A DNA stretch of 64,000 nucleotides, from positions 1-64,000 of the forward strand of contig JAMXDE010000072.1 of NCBI GenBank assembly GCA_026770025.1. The letters are read 5' to 3'. Origin of the DNA: Craspedostauros australis. Taxonomy: Eukaryota > Bacillariophyta > Bacillariophyceae > Mastogloiales > Achnanthaceae. This document shows, piece by piece, positions 12,035 to 23,121 of the stretch; within the stretch, counting starts at the first letter, position 1, and every line of letters begins with the position of its first letter. The notes below the pieces were generated by a model. It was not told where the DNA came from and did no database searches. It saw only the letters and a list, made by a program, of their open reading frames with translations. The position numbers and the translations under genes are program-made.

Positions 12035-12703
12035 GTTGAGAAATCCGGGTAACCCAGCCTTATTAGTTGTATCTGATTACCTATTCCTGTTGTTGCATTC
12101 TCAGAACTGTGAGCACAACATTTTCATCTCTTTTCAATTTCATTTGCCATACCATGCATAATCCACAGTAGCATCACGAGATACTGCTGTAATCATCATG
12201 TCATGCAGCATGTACTTCATGTACATCTCATCATGCATCTCATCATGCATCTCATCATGCACTCCATCGTGCATTTCATTTCGCCCTACATTCTTGCGGC
12301 AGGAGTCCACAGTCGTGCATCCATCTTGTCACAGGTTTCGTCTTGAAACCCGCGACACTTCTGAATCTTTCTGATGGTCCAAACCTGCGGCTTTTCTTGT
12401 CCGCAAGAGGGCACATGCTTCGTTTCTCCTGATGGGGTGATCACAGACCTGCTGGTCATCGATGTTTCTCCCATGACGTCGTCGTTTGATCTGTCTTGCG
12501 TTGTCATGGTTTTTCTTGTTAGAGGAGGACAGGCTTGTTGTCTTGTTACGACTGAGATCAGTCACGTTTGTCTTGAGTCACGGGTCGAGTCACGTATGTG
12601 ATGAGTCTCGGGTTTGAGTCACGTATGTGAGTCACGGATGGTGCTATTGGGAGGTGTGGCAATCATGGGTATCTTGGTAAAAGCGTACCCTCGATTCCTG
12701 ACA
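12034..12703 (-). repeat. Right LTR (5' LTR) of the inner copia element
   Basis: This is the second copy of the 670-bp LTR described at 5515-6184, in the same orientation. In the element's minus-strand sense it is the promoter-bearing 5' LTR. The duplication GATATG follows at 12704-12709. Confidence 0.95.
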
Positions 12704-12709
12704 GATATG

Positions 12710-15168
12710 CACACCAACATGCATCAGGAGTGTACAACATGTACAGACCATCAACCAAGTCACTGGTCTGTTTCTGCAACATCAAATGGCTCAACCAATC
12801 ACACGGACAGTTCTGTGGCTGGGCACCAGCACCAAACATATCCAGCAAAGCAGGAACAACGGACGCAGACGGCTTCACAACCATCGGACGGAAGGGAGCA
12901 ATGCCAAGAACGGCAATACGTCAACAATCAGAAGCAAAGAGAGTATCTTTTGCTGACACGAACAAGTATCACATCCTATCAGACAGCAACAATGAGGATG
13001 ATGAGGACGATGAAGCAGTAACTCAACTAATCCATAACGACGACGAAGATCGGAGCGAATCCAATCATGAGGATGACGAGATCCCACCATCCAGCAACAA
13101 AGCCGACGATGATACAGACGTCACTCCTCCGAACACACCAGCGAGGTCTACACATGATACACCATCGAGACCTCCACCAAGCAAACCAAGGAAGCGTGAC
13201 ATAGCTAGAAAGGAGAGAATCCGACGTCACGAAGCACGAGGCAGGAAGGGAGAAGCTAATCCCAAACCGACTACAGGGAAGAGTATTCCTAGAGCTCTGC
13301 GTGAGCTTGCAGACTTCAACGAACGAGGCCAAAAGGAGGAAGGTTATGCGAGTGAGTCGTCATTCAACGAAGATAGTGACGAACTCAGTGACAAGATAAC
13401 CGACGAATCCAACAAAGAAACTACAGATGACGAGGAAGTCGTAGACGAAGAAGAAGAGATCGAGATCACCCACTACAATACAACTGGACTATACGGAATG
13501 AACGCAATCATCACTGAGACACCGGCAATCGACATTGGACTGTCGATGCAGGACGAGAACAAGGAACCAGAGAAACACATCGAACCAACGACATTCGATG
13601 GAGCTTTCAATCACCCGGATCCCATCCATCGAAAGGGATATCGAGCAGCCATCAAAAAGGAGTTCGACTCAATGGATACACGCAAGGTGTACAGCAAGAT
13701 CAAACGAGACGCCATCCCATGCGGCCGCAGATGCTGCAAATGCAAATGGGTCTTCAAGGTGAAGCACGACAGCACACATCGAGCACGACTCGTTGCATGT
13801 GGTTACTCACAAATCGCAGGAGTGGACTTCCAAGAGCATTACTCACCAGTGATTCATGACGTGACCTATCGGGTCATGATGGTGATCATGCTGATCAAGA
13901 AGATGGACTGCGCACTCGTCGATGTCGTAACGGCATTCCTACATGGAGACCTCAACGAGGAGATCTACATGAACTGTCCCAACGGAATGGATCATCAACC
14001 AGACGAAGCCCTGACCCTACACAAGCCAATCTACGGACTTGTTCAGAGCGCCAGGCAATGGTTCAAGATGTTGGTATCGACCCCCAAGAATATCAACTTC
14101 GAACAGAGCGCAGCGGACCCGTGCCTGTTCTACAGGAAGACGAACGAAGGAAGCATGATCGTGGCCATCTACGTGGACGATTGCTTCTGCTGTGGAGACT
14201 CCAAGGCACTGGAGACCTTCCTGAAGGACATCCAAGGCAGCAAATTCAAGGTGACAATCGAGCGCGGACTCGGAGACTACCTCAGCTGCAACATCGAACT
14301 GAACCATGACAAGACTAGAGCAACATTGCGTCAACCACATCTCATCCAACATCTCATCAAAGAATTTGGAACCAAGGTTGAGAAGATGCAATGCTACGGG
14401 ACACGGGGAACCCCGGGTCAAATCATCGTACGACCATCCGAAGATAACGGACTACAGAAGGTCGGACCGGAAGAACATGCCAAATACGGCCAAGGCGTCG
14501 GTATGCTACTCTTTCTCATCAAGCACTCGCGACCAGATATCGCGAACCCTGTGAGGGAACTCTCCAAGGTATTGATTGGGCCCACCAAGGCCGCAATGAA
14601 GGAGATGTATCGGATCATCAAGTACGTGATCGATACGCAGCACCATGGATTGAAGATCCATCCAGTATGCCCAGACGACGACGGCTGGGACATGGAGCTC
14701 TTCTGCGATAGCGAATATGCAGGGGACAAGAACACAAGAATCAGCGTAGGAGGGTTCATCCTATACCTGTGCAAGGTACCAATCCTTTGGCGATCCAAGG
14801 CACAGAAGGCCGTCACACTCAGCTCATCCGAAGCAGAATACGTTGCCCTCTCAGAAGCGGCAAAGGAAATCTTCTTCGTCGTGCAGCTACTCGAGAGTGT
14901 GGGTGTCCCAATGAAGACACCGATCAAGGTCCGTGCGGACAACGTCAGAGCGATCTTCATCGCCAAGAACCCATCAACATCCCAACAATCGCGGCACATC
15001 GACGTGCGCCATCACTACGTGAGGAACATGGTAACCAACAAGACCATCCCAATCATTTTTGTCAAATCCGAGCAGAACACAAGCGACGGATTCACCAAGA
15101 ACATCAAGGCCGACTTGCAACGAGAACATGAGAAGTCGTACCTTGACACATCGAGAACATTCGAATGA
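12710..15168 (+). mobile_element. Reverse transcriptase-RNase H region of the outer copia element
   Basis: A single long open stretch covers the back half of a copia polyprotein. It begins with a highly acidic linker (about 12950-13480). The reverse transcriptase follows, with the Lys-Trp-Val-Phe-Lys block near 13745, Ala-Phe-Leu-His-Gly near 13930, and the catalytic Tyr-Val-Asp-Asp near 14170. RNase H comes last, with Asp-Ser-Glu-Tyr-Ala-Gly-Asp near 14710, Ser-Ser-Glu-Ala-Glu-Tyr near 14825 and Arg-His-Ile-Asp-Val-Arg near 14995. This half looks whole, although the element overall is a broken fossil. The frame picks up directly to the right of the inner element's target-site duplication. 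Confidence 0.9.
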
Positions 15169-15188
15169 CCAAATGCACACAGGAAGGG

Positions 15189-15800
15189 TGTCAGGATGCG
15201 AATATGTGTATGTGCATCCTGACAACGGAGCACGTATCTAGTACGGAATATTGCGTAGTACGAACACGCAAGAAAGAGAGAGAGAGAATATGAGTAACAG
15301 CGAGAGAGCATCTCGCGTGCCGACTCATAGTCGGGAGACTCCGAGACAGAATTGGAATAGCAACGTAATGAAATAGCAAGCAGAATTGTAACCACCACCA
15401 CCACCACCACTATTGTATGCAATCACAAGAATACCCATGAGCAGAACTTGCCAACAGAGATCATGGATATGCAAGGAGGAGTTTGGACGAGATATTGGCA
15501 ACTACACGCAGAGCAGTGGGCCAGTAGAGGATGAGCGGACTGACTACGTATCGAATACGGAGTACATATCAAGTACAGAATATTGCGTAGTACCAACATG
15601 CAAGAGAGAGAGAGAGAGAATGCAAGAAACAGCGAGAGAGCGTCTCGTGTGCCAACTCATAGTTGGGAGACACCAAGAGCATTGGGAGACTCCAAGAGGC
15701 ATTGGAGCAACATACTGAAATAGCAAACAGAATCGTAACTACCACCACCACCACCATCGTCAGCAGTCGCAAGAGTATCCGTGAACGGAACTTGCCAACA
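15189..15800 (+). repeat. 3' LTR-like region of the outer copia element (two blocks)
   Basis: The region starts TGTCAGGATGCG directly after the polypurine tract. It holds two partly similar blocks, 15189-15456 and 15457-15800, each ending AACTTGCCAACA after a CCACCACCACCA run. The first 33 bases can fold, because GTCAGGATGC is answered by GCATCCTGAC. The second block matches the 5' LTR region (1467-1779). Either the LTR carries an internal duplication or two related LTR ends are juxtaposed. Confidence 0.65.
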
Positions 15801-18455
15801 CCCTGCATCCCAAGTTCCAGGCTTGTGCCCTTGCACATGCGGTGTATGTCAAGAATAAGCTTTGACACTCCATCATTGACACCACTCTGTACCAGCTTCC
15901 TCATGGCATAAAGCCCAACCTGAGCCACCCGCAAGTCTTGGTTCCAGAGTGGTTGTGTGCAAGCCCAGCCATCCTGCCGTGAAGCTGGACATCCATACCT
16001 GCGACAGCATCTTTGTGGGTCATACTGCCACACCCATGCTCCATAAATATTTTGACTTGGATTCGGGGTGTATCAAGACCGCTGGCAACCTGATCTTCGA
16101 TGAGGCCCACTTCTCTGCCCATGAACGTCCGCCAGGACCACGACTTCTGTTCGACCTCAGGTTTCAACTGCCTCACAATGGCAATGGCATACATGGCTCA
16201 GGTGCTGAGAAAGCCAAGACGGACAGTCATACGCCTTTCTATCAAGCGCGCCAACTACATTTTGCATGATAGTGACATGCTCCATGAAGCTTCAGCAGCA
16301 TGCTCTGTTGACGGTGTTGACAGTGTTGACAGTGCCTACATCGTGCGCATGACTGGGGATCCCTACGAAAGGGCATTCCAACAGCGCATCTGCCTCTCCA
16401 GAAACAATTCAACTGCAGGGTTGGAATTTGTGCCTGATGAGCTCTGAGGATGTCTGCGTCTCACATGATGCAAACCAGGTTCAGCTGCAGCGCGCATTCT
16501 GCAGTGGAGATCCTGGCTCAAGGGTGCCTACTTGTTGGCCATCAATGACCATGACATCCGCTCGCTGCTGGATCTCACCCAGGCTGTACTGGATGCGTGC
16601 GACACGGTCTTTGCGTTCGGTGATGTTCGAAACTCCCTCACACAGCACGATGTTCCACAAATGTATTTTGACCAACTTGGGCATATCGGCTCCATCTTCC
16701 ATCACATCTCACCAACTGCATGTCAAGTGGAGGCTGCTCCGAAGCTCACCTAGCGCAAACTGCTCCAGCGCGATGGCCGGGATGAGTGACAACAAGCCAA
16801 ATTCAAGAAAATGGGGCAATGCTATCACCAAGGCATGTTCTGCGAGCTCATCGAGGCACCACCAGGCGCAACAGTCTTCAACTGGGTTTGGTTCTACGTC
16901 GTATAGACGCAAGAGAGCAACCGCAAAAAGGCTTGTGCCATTTCTGATGGGTCCACCTGGGGAGGCAACGTGCACATCTTTGGTCACACATACGCTGCTA
17001 CTCCCGACCTCACGGAGTTCCACATCTTGGTGGCCATTGTTGAAGTGCAAGGACTGCTCATGTACGGAGCTGACATTCCAAATGCAGTCACCAAAGCGCC
17101 TGCCAGCGCACAACATTTCTACATGTGAATTGATGATCAGTTCTGCAGCTGGTGGAAGCACAAGCATGACGTTGTTCTGGGTCGACACATGGTTGTGCCT
17201 GTTCTCAAGAATCTACAGGGCATCCTGAAGCACCACTACAGTGGAGTCCGCATACCAATCGGCTACTCAAGGACATGGGGTTCACACAACAACTCAAGCA
17301 CCATGTTTGCACATTGGAAACCTTCACACCCACAATGCGTATGTGCCCTGGCAGGTAGACAACTTTGCAGTGGCAACCAAGGATGAGACCTTTTACAAGG
17401 AGTTCTGTGACATGCTCAATGCTTGGCTGAACTATCCCATCACTTGGCACAGTCTGTTTGCACACTACAACGGACTGGATCTCACTCAGGCCTGATGATA
17501 TGTGAATGTGCACTGCTCCACATACATCGACAAGGCGCTCAAGCAACACGATTGGCATTGATTGAAGTCTACACAATGCCTACCCATGCGCACAGACAAT
17601 GTACATGTGTGGCAATTGGATCAGGCAGTCATACCCAACATGGAAGCCAAGCAGAATGGTCTGCAATCCAAGTCCTTCAGCTACCACTAAGCCATTGGCA
17701 AGCTCATCTGGGCCATGCTTTCCTGTTGCACTGACATCTTCTTCCCTGTGGTGAAGCTGAGCTAAGTCTTGATGAACCCTGCACATGTACACTACAAAGC
17801 TGTCAAATACCTCTTCAGGTATGTTGCATCCACCAGGGACTTTGAGATCACCTACTGGTGACAGTCTCCTGTTCCGCAGCTTGCAGATGTGCCAGCACTG
17901 AAACAACTTGTGCCTGCCAACAACAAGCACCACAGCCCAGCGGACCAGGCCACCATCCAGGTGACTTTCCTCTATGTATATGTGGACGCCGATTGGGGTG
18001 CCAATACAAGGCATTGTAAATCTACCAGAGGCATGGTGTTGCTTCTTGGCAGCCCCGCTGTTGCGTGGAAAACCTGCGTCCAACCCACTGTTTCTCTCAT
18101 TACCTCTAAAGCCAAGTTCAATGTCACCAGCAACAATGGCAAGATGGTGCTCTGGTTTTGGTCCATCCTGGACAAAATCAGCATGTGCCAACAGCATGCC
18201 ATACTTATCTACAAGGACAACCAAGGCGCCAGAATGATGGCAAATGCCAACCAACCGCCAAGGAACTCCAGGCATATCGATATACACACATTTGCGGTCT
18301 GCGATTGGGTGGGCAGATATCTCATCCTCATTGCTGATGTGTCATCCAACCCTAATGCTTTGGATCTGTGCAACAAGCAGATGCCTGTGATTCTGTTCTT
18401 TCGACATACGGACCTACTCATGGGATGCATTCCATCATTCTACGTTCGCCAGTGA
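15801..18455 (+). mobile_element. Third Ty1/copia relic (integrase end to RNase H)
   Basis: Remnants read in copia order. The end of the integrase core lies near 15801-15900, with a His-Ala-Val-Tyr-Val-Lys-Asn block. The post-integrase motif Val-Gly-His-Thr-Ala-Thr, with Phe-Asp-Glu-Ala-His-Phe, follows near 16010-16130. Scattered reverse transcriptase fragments span about 16440-17800. RNase H (Asp-Ala-Asp-Trp-Gly-Ala, then Arg-His-Ile-Asp) lies near 17980-18290. It is heavily broken, with more than ten breaks, and is older than both elements to its left. No LTRs could be assigned. Confidence 0.8.
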
Positions 18456-18499
18456 ATGCTGCCAGTGAATGCCGCCAGTGAATGCCGCCAGTGGAGTGC
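18448..18499. repeat. 13-bp minisatellite, four copies
   Basis: Four adjacent units of GCCAGTGAATGCC occur, the last one varied. They sit at the end of the third copia relic. Confidence 0.9.
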
Positions 18500-19878
18500 G
18501 GTGATCCCAGTCTTCTTTGTACGACATACTGAATTGTTTCCGCTAGCTAACACAAGCGTGTGAGGTGTTGCATCTGTACACATGTACGATGACAGACGTC
18601 ATTGACAGCAGCAACAGCTGACACAACAAACAACATCACAACCCCGTAGTCACGAATCCATCATCAGCACGAAATCATACACACAACACTCGCGATACTG
18701 ACAAATTCAGACAACAATTGGACAACACCATGCATGTTGTCAGTAGAAACAAAAAAATATGAAAATAGCACGATAATTACACGATTCGGGAAATGGATGA
18801 GTGTTGCAATCAGTCGGAAATCGCGTTTTCAAAGCGCAACCACAACGACAACACAAAAAATTGTGCTTCGAAACGTAAAAATGGAAAAGGAAAATTCACA
18901 ACACGACCAACGTGACGTGTTGGACAAACCCTTCGGAAGCTCGATGGCGTCATCATTTAACAATAACTATGGCATTGCATGAACCGACCATCATGATTGG
19001 CTGGTTGGGTCGTGGCGTTATGTCAAAGATCTTATTTGGTGGGAACGCAATGATGTCTGCGACAGGTCACGAAGACACCGATGTCCACAACACGAGGGGA
19101 GTTCTCATGTTTCCTTTCAAACAAATATCGATTGCGTGCTTGTGAACACAAATAAAATGTCAAATAGAAAATCGATGTTTCGTGATTTTGTCATTGCGTC
19201 GTTCTTCGCATGTTGCACAGTGTTCTATTTCGCCTGTTAACTGGAGGATGATTTGGACTTACGGAACAGAGAGTGATGTCACGATAAGAATTAACCTTCC
19301 AAACACTCGAACAAGTGAAAGCACACGAACCAACTCTTGCACAGTGTTTCACTGACAGAAACGTGGAGGCATGGTGCTGGACAAGCAGTCTAAATGTGGA
19401 GATGCTGTCGTCTGTTTTTGTGGTACAGTCTACTTGGTATCTACATATAGTGGTACATCAACTATTGATGATACTGCGATGGGTACCGAAGGTCAACAAG
19501 GATGCGTCAGACCAGGGTGGGAGGCGACTGGGAAATCGGTCTCCCGCAGCTCCCAAAGTTCCCCACTACGACACGGTGTCGAACCGATGATAAAATAGAT
19601 AAGTGGAAATCATTTCGGAACAGAGGAATATGAGGGACCGCACAAGCTTGGGCCAAAATGCATTCTGCCTGGACCGCACCGCTTTTCGCTCACACGGGTC
19701 ATATGTGTATAGTATTGAGTAGAGGTAGCGTGAACTGCTTCGACAAGTACGCACTCTACAAATTACATCCGTGGGTCGATCATGAGAACCCTCGACCATG
19801 GAAAGAACAGTGTTTGATGTCCCATTTTGTTGTGCGTATGAGGTAAGGGATGTGTCTGTTGCTGCTACGCTTGACTTT
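18500..19878. other. Intergenic stretch, no gene seen
   Basis: This stretch is AT-richer than its surroundings and has only short open frames. It holds the 3' flank of the minus-strand NTPase gene. Any 3' LTR of the third copia relic should lie in its left part, but no boundary could be recognised. Confidence 0.4.
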
Positions 19879-22800
19879 CTACTCTTCCTCGTATTTCAGC
19901 ATCACGCCATGCTTCACGATCTTCTCCTGCCTGTTGCGACGTTCGTCAATTGCCTCCATTACACCAGAGAGAATCTTAGTTCCGTCGGTGGGATAGGAGA
20001 CAAAAGGAGATATTTTCGTTTCGAGTTTCGGCATGTCGTCGTTCCGTTTGCCATCAGTGAAACCGTTGTCGAGATTTACCCTTGCTCTCGTCACCAGATG
20101 AGCCCGAGATGCAACACAGTACATGCGATTCTCTCCGAACGGAATGTTATTGAGATCATGTTTCACTCTGTTCAGGTTGTTGTGGACCTTCTCCATTTTC
20201 AAGGATTTCCCGAAGATATCCTTTGCTTGGACACAGATGGTGTACATTGCGTGGTCCTCCAATTTCTCTTCGCGTTCGTTCCACTTGGCACCGATGAAGG
20301 AGACGGTTCCATCGGCCAGGTTACTGTTGCCTTCCGCCACACTGCACAGAGATGGAGTGAAGTACTGTGGTGTACCGTCACAGTCCTTGTTCTGTCTCAT
20401 CTGTGTGAGACCTATCAACATGTCTCGGTCCATGGTGAGGGTCTCTTCCTGTTGGCTGCTCGCCACGGCGGCATCGAAGTCCTTCTTTTCTTCGAGGTCT
20501 TTAAGAGAGTCAAGATCCAAGGTGTCGCCCTTCCTAATTGCCATCGTCGCCACGTTGGCCCAGGCCTCAGAGTTCTTCGGTTTGGTGCTCGTTCTTGTTG
20601 CTGGCGTCTTCCCACCCGTTTTGCTTGTATCCAACTTGTCATCGCCTTTAGATTCTGGCTTGGCCTTCAGCAACATCGGAGATTTGTGGTGATACATACC
20701 GTCCATTGCAAGGTCGCACTTGATTGAAACAGGGATCACATTCTCCAGCGCTGCCCAACTAGTTTCGACATACGGGTCCAAAAACGGCTTTTCTTCTTTT
20801 CCCAGCATGCACTTGTTCCGAAACATTCCGAGGGACTTAGTCAAGATCTCGTGGACCTTCGGACGGTGTTCAACCTGGACAGTCATGGCTGCAGAGATGG
20901 CGCAGCTCACAAGCTGGGTCGACAGCACCTCGAATGCAAATGGAGTCGTCCCCAACAGCGATTCAGTGCTCTTTAATCTCTGGCCACCCTGCATGAGCCA
21001 GACGCAGAGCAGTTGCATCGCTTCGTTGACGATGAACGGCTGTTCCAGTACGTTGTCCTCTGTCTTCTTGGAAAACTGTTCTTGCGTCACCAATCCGCAC
21101 TCTCGAACAAGAAGGTCCATAAGCGTTCGACGCCTTTTCTCTTTGTTGCCGGTGACGTTGCTGTCACACGGAACATCAGCGTCAGTAGATCCAGATCCAG
21201 ACCTAGTTTCAGCTTTGGCCTTTCCTTCTTGGGCAGAAAACGACTGGAACCTGATGCCGTAGTCGAGTCCCAGCGCGAGCTCGCTAATCTCATCCTCGCC
21301 AGCTGGAATCGTGACAGGTTGTGGATAAAGATAGGTGGCAAGCCCCATTGATGCCACATGGAGTCGGTTGCTTGTTGTGTTCAACTTCGACTGGTCAGAA
21401 TCTCCCTGGGAATGCCAAAGGAAGTGCATTCCGTTGCTGCGAACGTACTTCTCGAACACCAACGACATGAGTCTGGTTTCTTCGTGTGGATGGTTGTACC
21501 TGAGTTGCGAGTTGTACATTTGGTCAATGAGGATGGAAGCCATCCTTGCGTTATACTGCATGATGATCCAGAGAAACGGGGCATCTTGCAAGTCCTTGAA
21601 TCCCGGAAGCGTCCCAATCTTGTTGTGATCGTTGTCCTCGTATTCGGATGTGAGTGTTTTGTACAGGTCTTCCCCCACTACGTTGCCAGTGGGTGTGAGA
21701 TATTGATAATTATCACCGAGAGATCCAGACGAGCCTTGATACGCCCCCGTGCCTGCAACGGAGAAAAGAACTTGAATCGCATTTTTCTTTGTGGTGTCAA
21801 TAGCGCCGCCGAAGCCACTTGCGATGTAATTTCCCAACTCTCCGCTGAGAGCTTCGTATTCGCTGATGATTGCGCGTAGGAGGTTTGGGCATGAAGATGC
21901 CTCATCGATGCAAAACACGATTCGAACCGGTTCAGTAGTTTTTTCCCATGCATTCATTGATTTGATGAGTGTTTCGAATGTAGCCTTGTTTGTTTTCACA
22001 ATGTCGTCCAGGCAGGAGATGAGTGCCTTGCGACATTCAGTCTTTCGAGATTCTGTGTTGTCCCGAGTGGGGATGTCCTTGGAAACCTTGTTCATGATGC
22101 TCATCACTCCTCCTCGCAGGTATCCACTGGCAGCAAGTTCGACAGTCTTGCCACTGCCGCTGTTGGTGTAATAAACCCACACCTTGTCGTCCTGGTCTGC
22201 TTCTGGCTTGTTGAGAAAGACCTTCGGTGGTCGTTTTTGGGCCTCTCCCTTGTGCCGAAAGTTGGCATGACCAACATAGAAGGTTTTCACGGTGTTGTTG
22301 CAATGCAGTTCTTTTACCTGTTCAACATCGTTGACCTTGTCTTTGGAAATCTCTTCCAAGTCATTGAGAATTGCCTCGCGAACGTTCTCAGGTTTCTTCT
22401 TCAAGGATGATCGAACCCACTTGAAGACGTTCTTTCTGTTCATGTCGTTGTTGTCGTCTGGGGACTTGATCCATAGACTCATGGGGTCGGTGGCACTCTT
22501 GCGCAGGAAACCGTCTGCCATGCCTTCCAAATTGCCAACACGGTTGTGTTCTTCTTTAGCGGTGTCGACGAAGCTTTGCCTGTCCCCGACCACGGTGTTC
22601 CAGAAGTCAGTCGGGGGAGCGGCCATGCTAAAATGCTTGTTCAGCATCTTCTCGACATCTTCGTTTTTCAAACTGGCATTCCAGAATGCAGAAGTGTTAA
22701 AGAGGTCCTCGTAGTCACTGACATTTGTTGGCAGCTCTGGCAGAGATCGGCCATTGCCGTTGGTGGATGCCGCACGGAGAAAGGAAGCAGACCACCATCG

Positions 22801-23121
22801 TTGCAGTTGGCATTGGGTTGGCGAAGCTGGCACCAATGGCAAGGATGAGGCCGGTGCTGGTGCGAAAGGCACCGAAGAGATGAATCTGGAAGTGGTGGAT
22901 GGTCGCTGCGGGGATAGCAAAGGTGGAGCTGAGGGGGCAGGTCCCAGCATGGGGCCATTAATCGCTGTCGCCGTCCCTGTCGCCATGGGAGGGAGAAGTT
23001 TGTTGGCCACGGCGGAGAACGTGCGTGAGTCGGGCATGCGAGTTGTCCTGATCAAGGTGTGGGCGAAGACAGGCATGGATGCGGTTTTGGCTGCCGCTTT
23101 TGACATTGCGGTTCGGATCAT
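19879..23121 (-). CDS. Large P-loop NTPase, possibly RHS/Crinkler-like
   Basis: This is a 1,080-aa single-exon gene starting at an ATG. A basic, Ala/Pro/Ser-rich N-terminus (residues 1-110) could be an organelle presequence followed by a linker. A P-loop ATPase core follows, with Walker A Asn-Ser-Gly-Ser-Gly-Lys-Thr at 320-326, Walker B Ile-Val-Phe-Cys-Ile-Asp-Glu-Ala at 401-408, and a sensor-like Phe-Ser-Val-Ala-Gly-Thr-Gly near 453-459. The C-terminal 400 residues are polar and unassigned. Size and motif layout recall the high-molecular-weight NTPases related to kinetoplastid RHS and oomycete Crinkler proteins, which are often multi-copy and close to mobile DNA, as here. That family assignment is a guess from motifs. 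ATP binding is well supported; substrate and location are unknown. Its 5' flank carries a 14-bp tandem repeat, and an inverted-repeat element starts about 870 bp upstream. Confidence 0.75.
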   Translation of the reverse strand: MIRTAMSKAAAKTASMPVFAHTLIRTTRMPDSRTFSAVANKLLPPMATGTATAINGPMLGPAPSAPPLLSPQRPSTTSRFISSVPFAPAPASSLPLVPASPTQCQLQRWWSASFLRAASTNGNGRSLPELPTNVSDYEDLFNTSAFWNASLKNEDVEKMLNKHFSMAAPPTDFWNTVVGDRQSFVDTAKEEHNRVGNLEGMADGFLRKSATDPMSLWIKSPDDNNDMNRKNVFKWVRSSLKKKPENVREAILNDLEEISKDKVNDVEQVKELHCNNTVKTFYVGHANFRHKGEAQKRPPKVFLNKPEADQDDKVWVYYTNSGSGKTVELAASGYLRGGVMSIMNKVSKDIPTRDNTESRKTECRKALISCLDDIVKTNKATFETLIKSMNAWEKTTEPVRIVFCIDEASSCPNLLRAIISEYEALSGELGNYIASGFGGAIDTTKKNAIQVLFSVAGTGAYQGSSGSLGDNYQYLTPTGNVVGEDLYKTLTSEYEDNDHNKIGTLPGFKDLQDAPFLWIIMQYNARMASILIDQMYNSQLRYNHPHEETRLMSLVFEKYVRSNGMHFLWHSQGDSDQSKLNTTSNRLHVASMGLATYLYPQPVTIPAGEDEISELALGLDYGIRFQSFSAQEGKAKAETRSGSGSTDADVPCDSNVTGNKEKRRRTLMDLLVRECGLVTQEQFSKKTEDNVLEQPFIVNEAMQLLCVWLMQGGQRLKSTESLLGTTPFAFEVLSTQLVSCAISAAMTVQVEHRPKVHEILTKSLGMFRNKCMLGKEEKPFLDPYVETSWAALENVIPVSIKCDLAMDGMYHHKSPMLLKAKPESKGDDKLDTSKTGGKTPATRTSTKPKNSEAWANVATMAIRKGDTLDLDSLKDLEEKKDFDAAVASSQQEETLTMDRDMLIGLTQMRQNKDCDGTPQYFTPSLCSVAEGNSNLADGTVSFIGAKWNEREEKLEDHAMYTICVQAKDIFGKSLKMEKVHNNLNRVKHDLNNIPFGENRMYCVASRAHLVTRARVNLDNGFTDGKRNDDMPKLETKISPFVSYPTDGTKILSGVMEAIDERRNRQEKIVKHGVMLKYEEE

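Larger units (their letters stand above)
5515..12703 (-). mobile_element. Inner Ty1/copia element, nested in the outer one, minus orientation
   Basis: This complete-length copia-type insertion is bounded by 670-bp direct repeats that begin TG and end CA and is flanked by the duplication GATATG. On the minus strand it has the GGAAGGG polypurine tract (6185-6191) against the 3' LTR, RNase H remnants (about 6315-6750), reverse transcriptase remnants (about 6860-7700) and, further in, poorly recognisable gag/integrase sequence. Its coding interior is broken, with well over ten breaks. Only one of 670 LTR positions was seen to differ (near 6138 versus 12657), so the insertion is very young by LTR comparison. 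The shared LTR start TGTCAGGA, polypurine tract and palindrome after the LTR place it in the same lineage as the outer element. Confidence 0.9.
1025..15800 (+). mobile_element. Outer Ty1/copia LTR retrotransposon (CoDi-like), interrupted by a nested element
   Basis: This is a fossil copia element in plus orientation. Its parts are a 5' LTR-like block (1025-1779), a gag region with a CCHC zinc knuckle (about 3169-3213), an aspartic protease and integrase region (about 4218-5508), the nested inner element (5515-12703), reverse transcriptase plus RNase H (about 12710-15168), a polypurine tract AGGAAGGG (15181-15188) and a 3' LTR-like region (15189-15800). The order protease-integrase-RT-RNase H is the copia order. 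The copy is broken, with an estimated five to ten breaks, mostly in the gag-integrase half. The two LTR regions are clearly diverged in sequence and length, so it is older than the element inside it. No target-site duplication could be identified at its outer ends. Confidence 0.85.
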
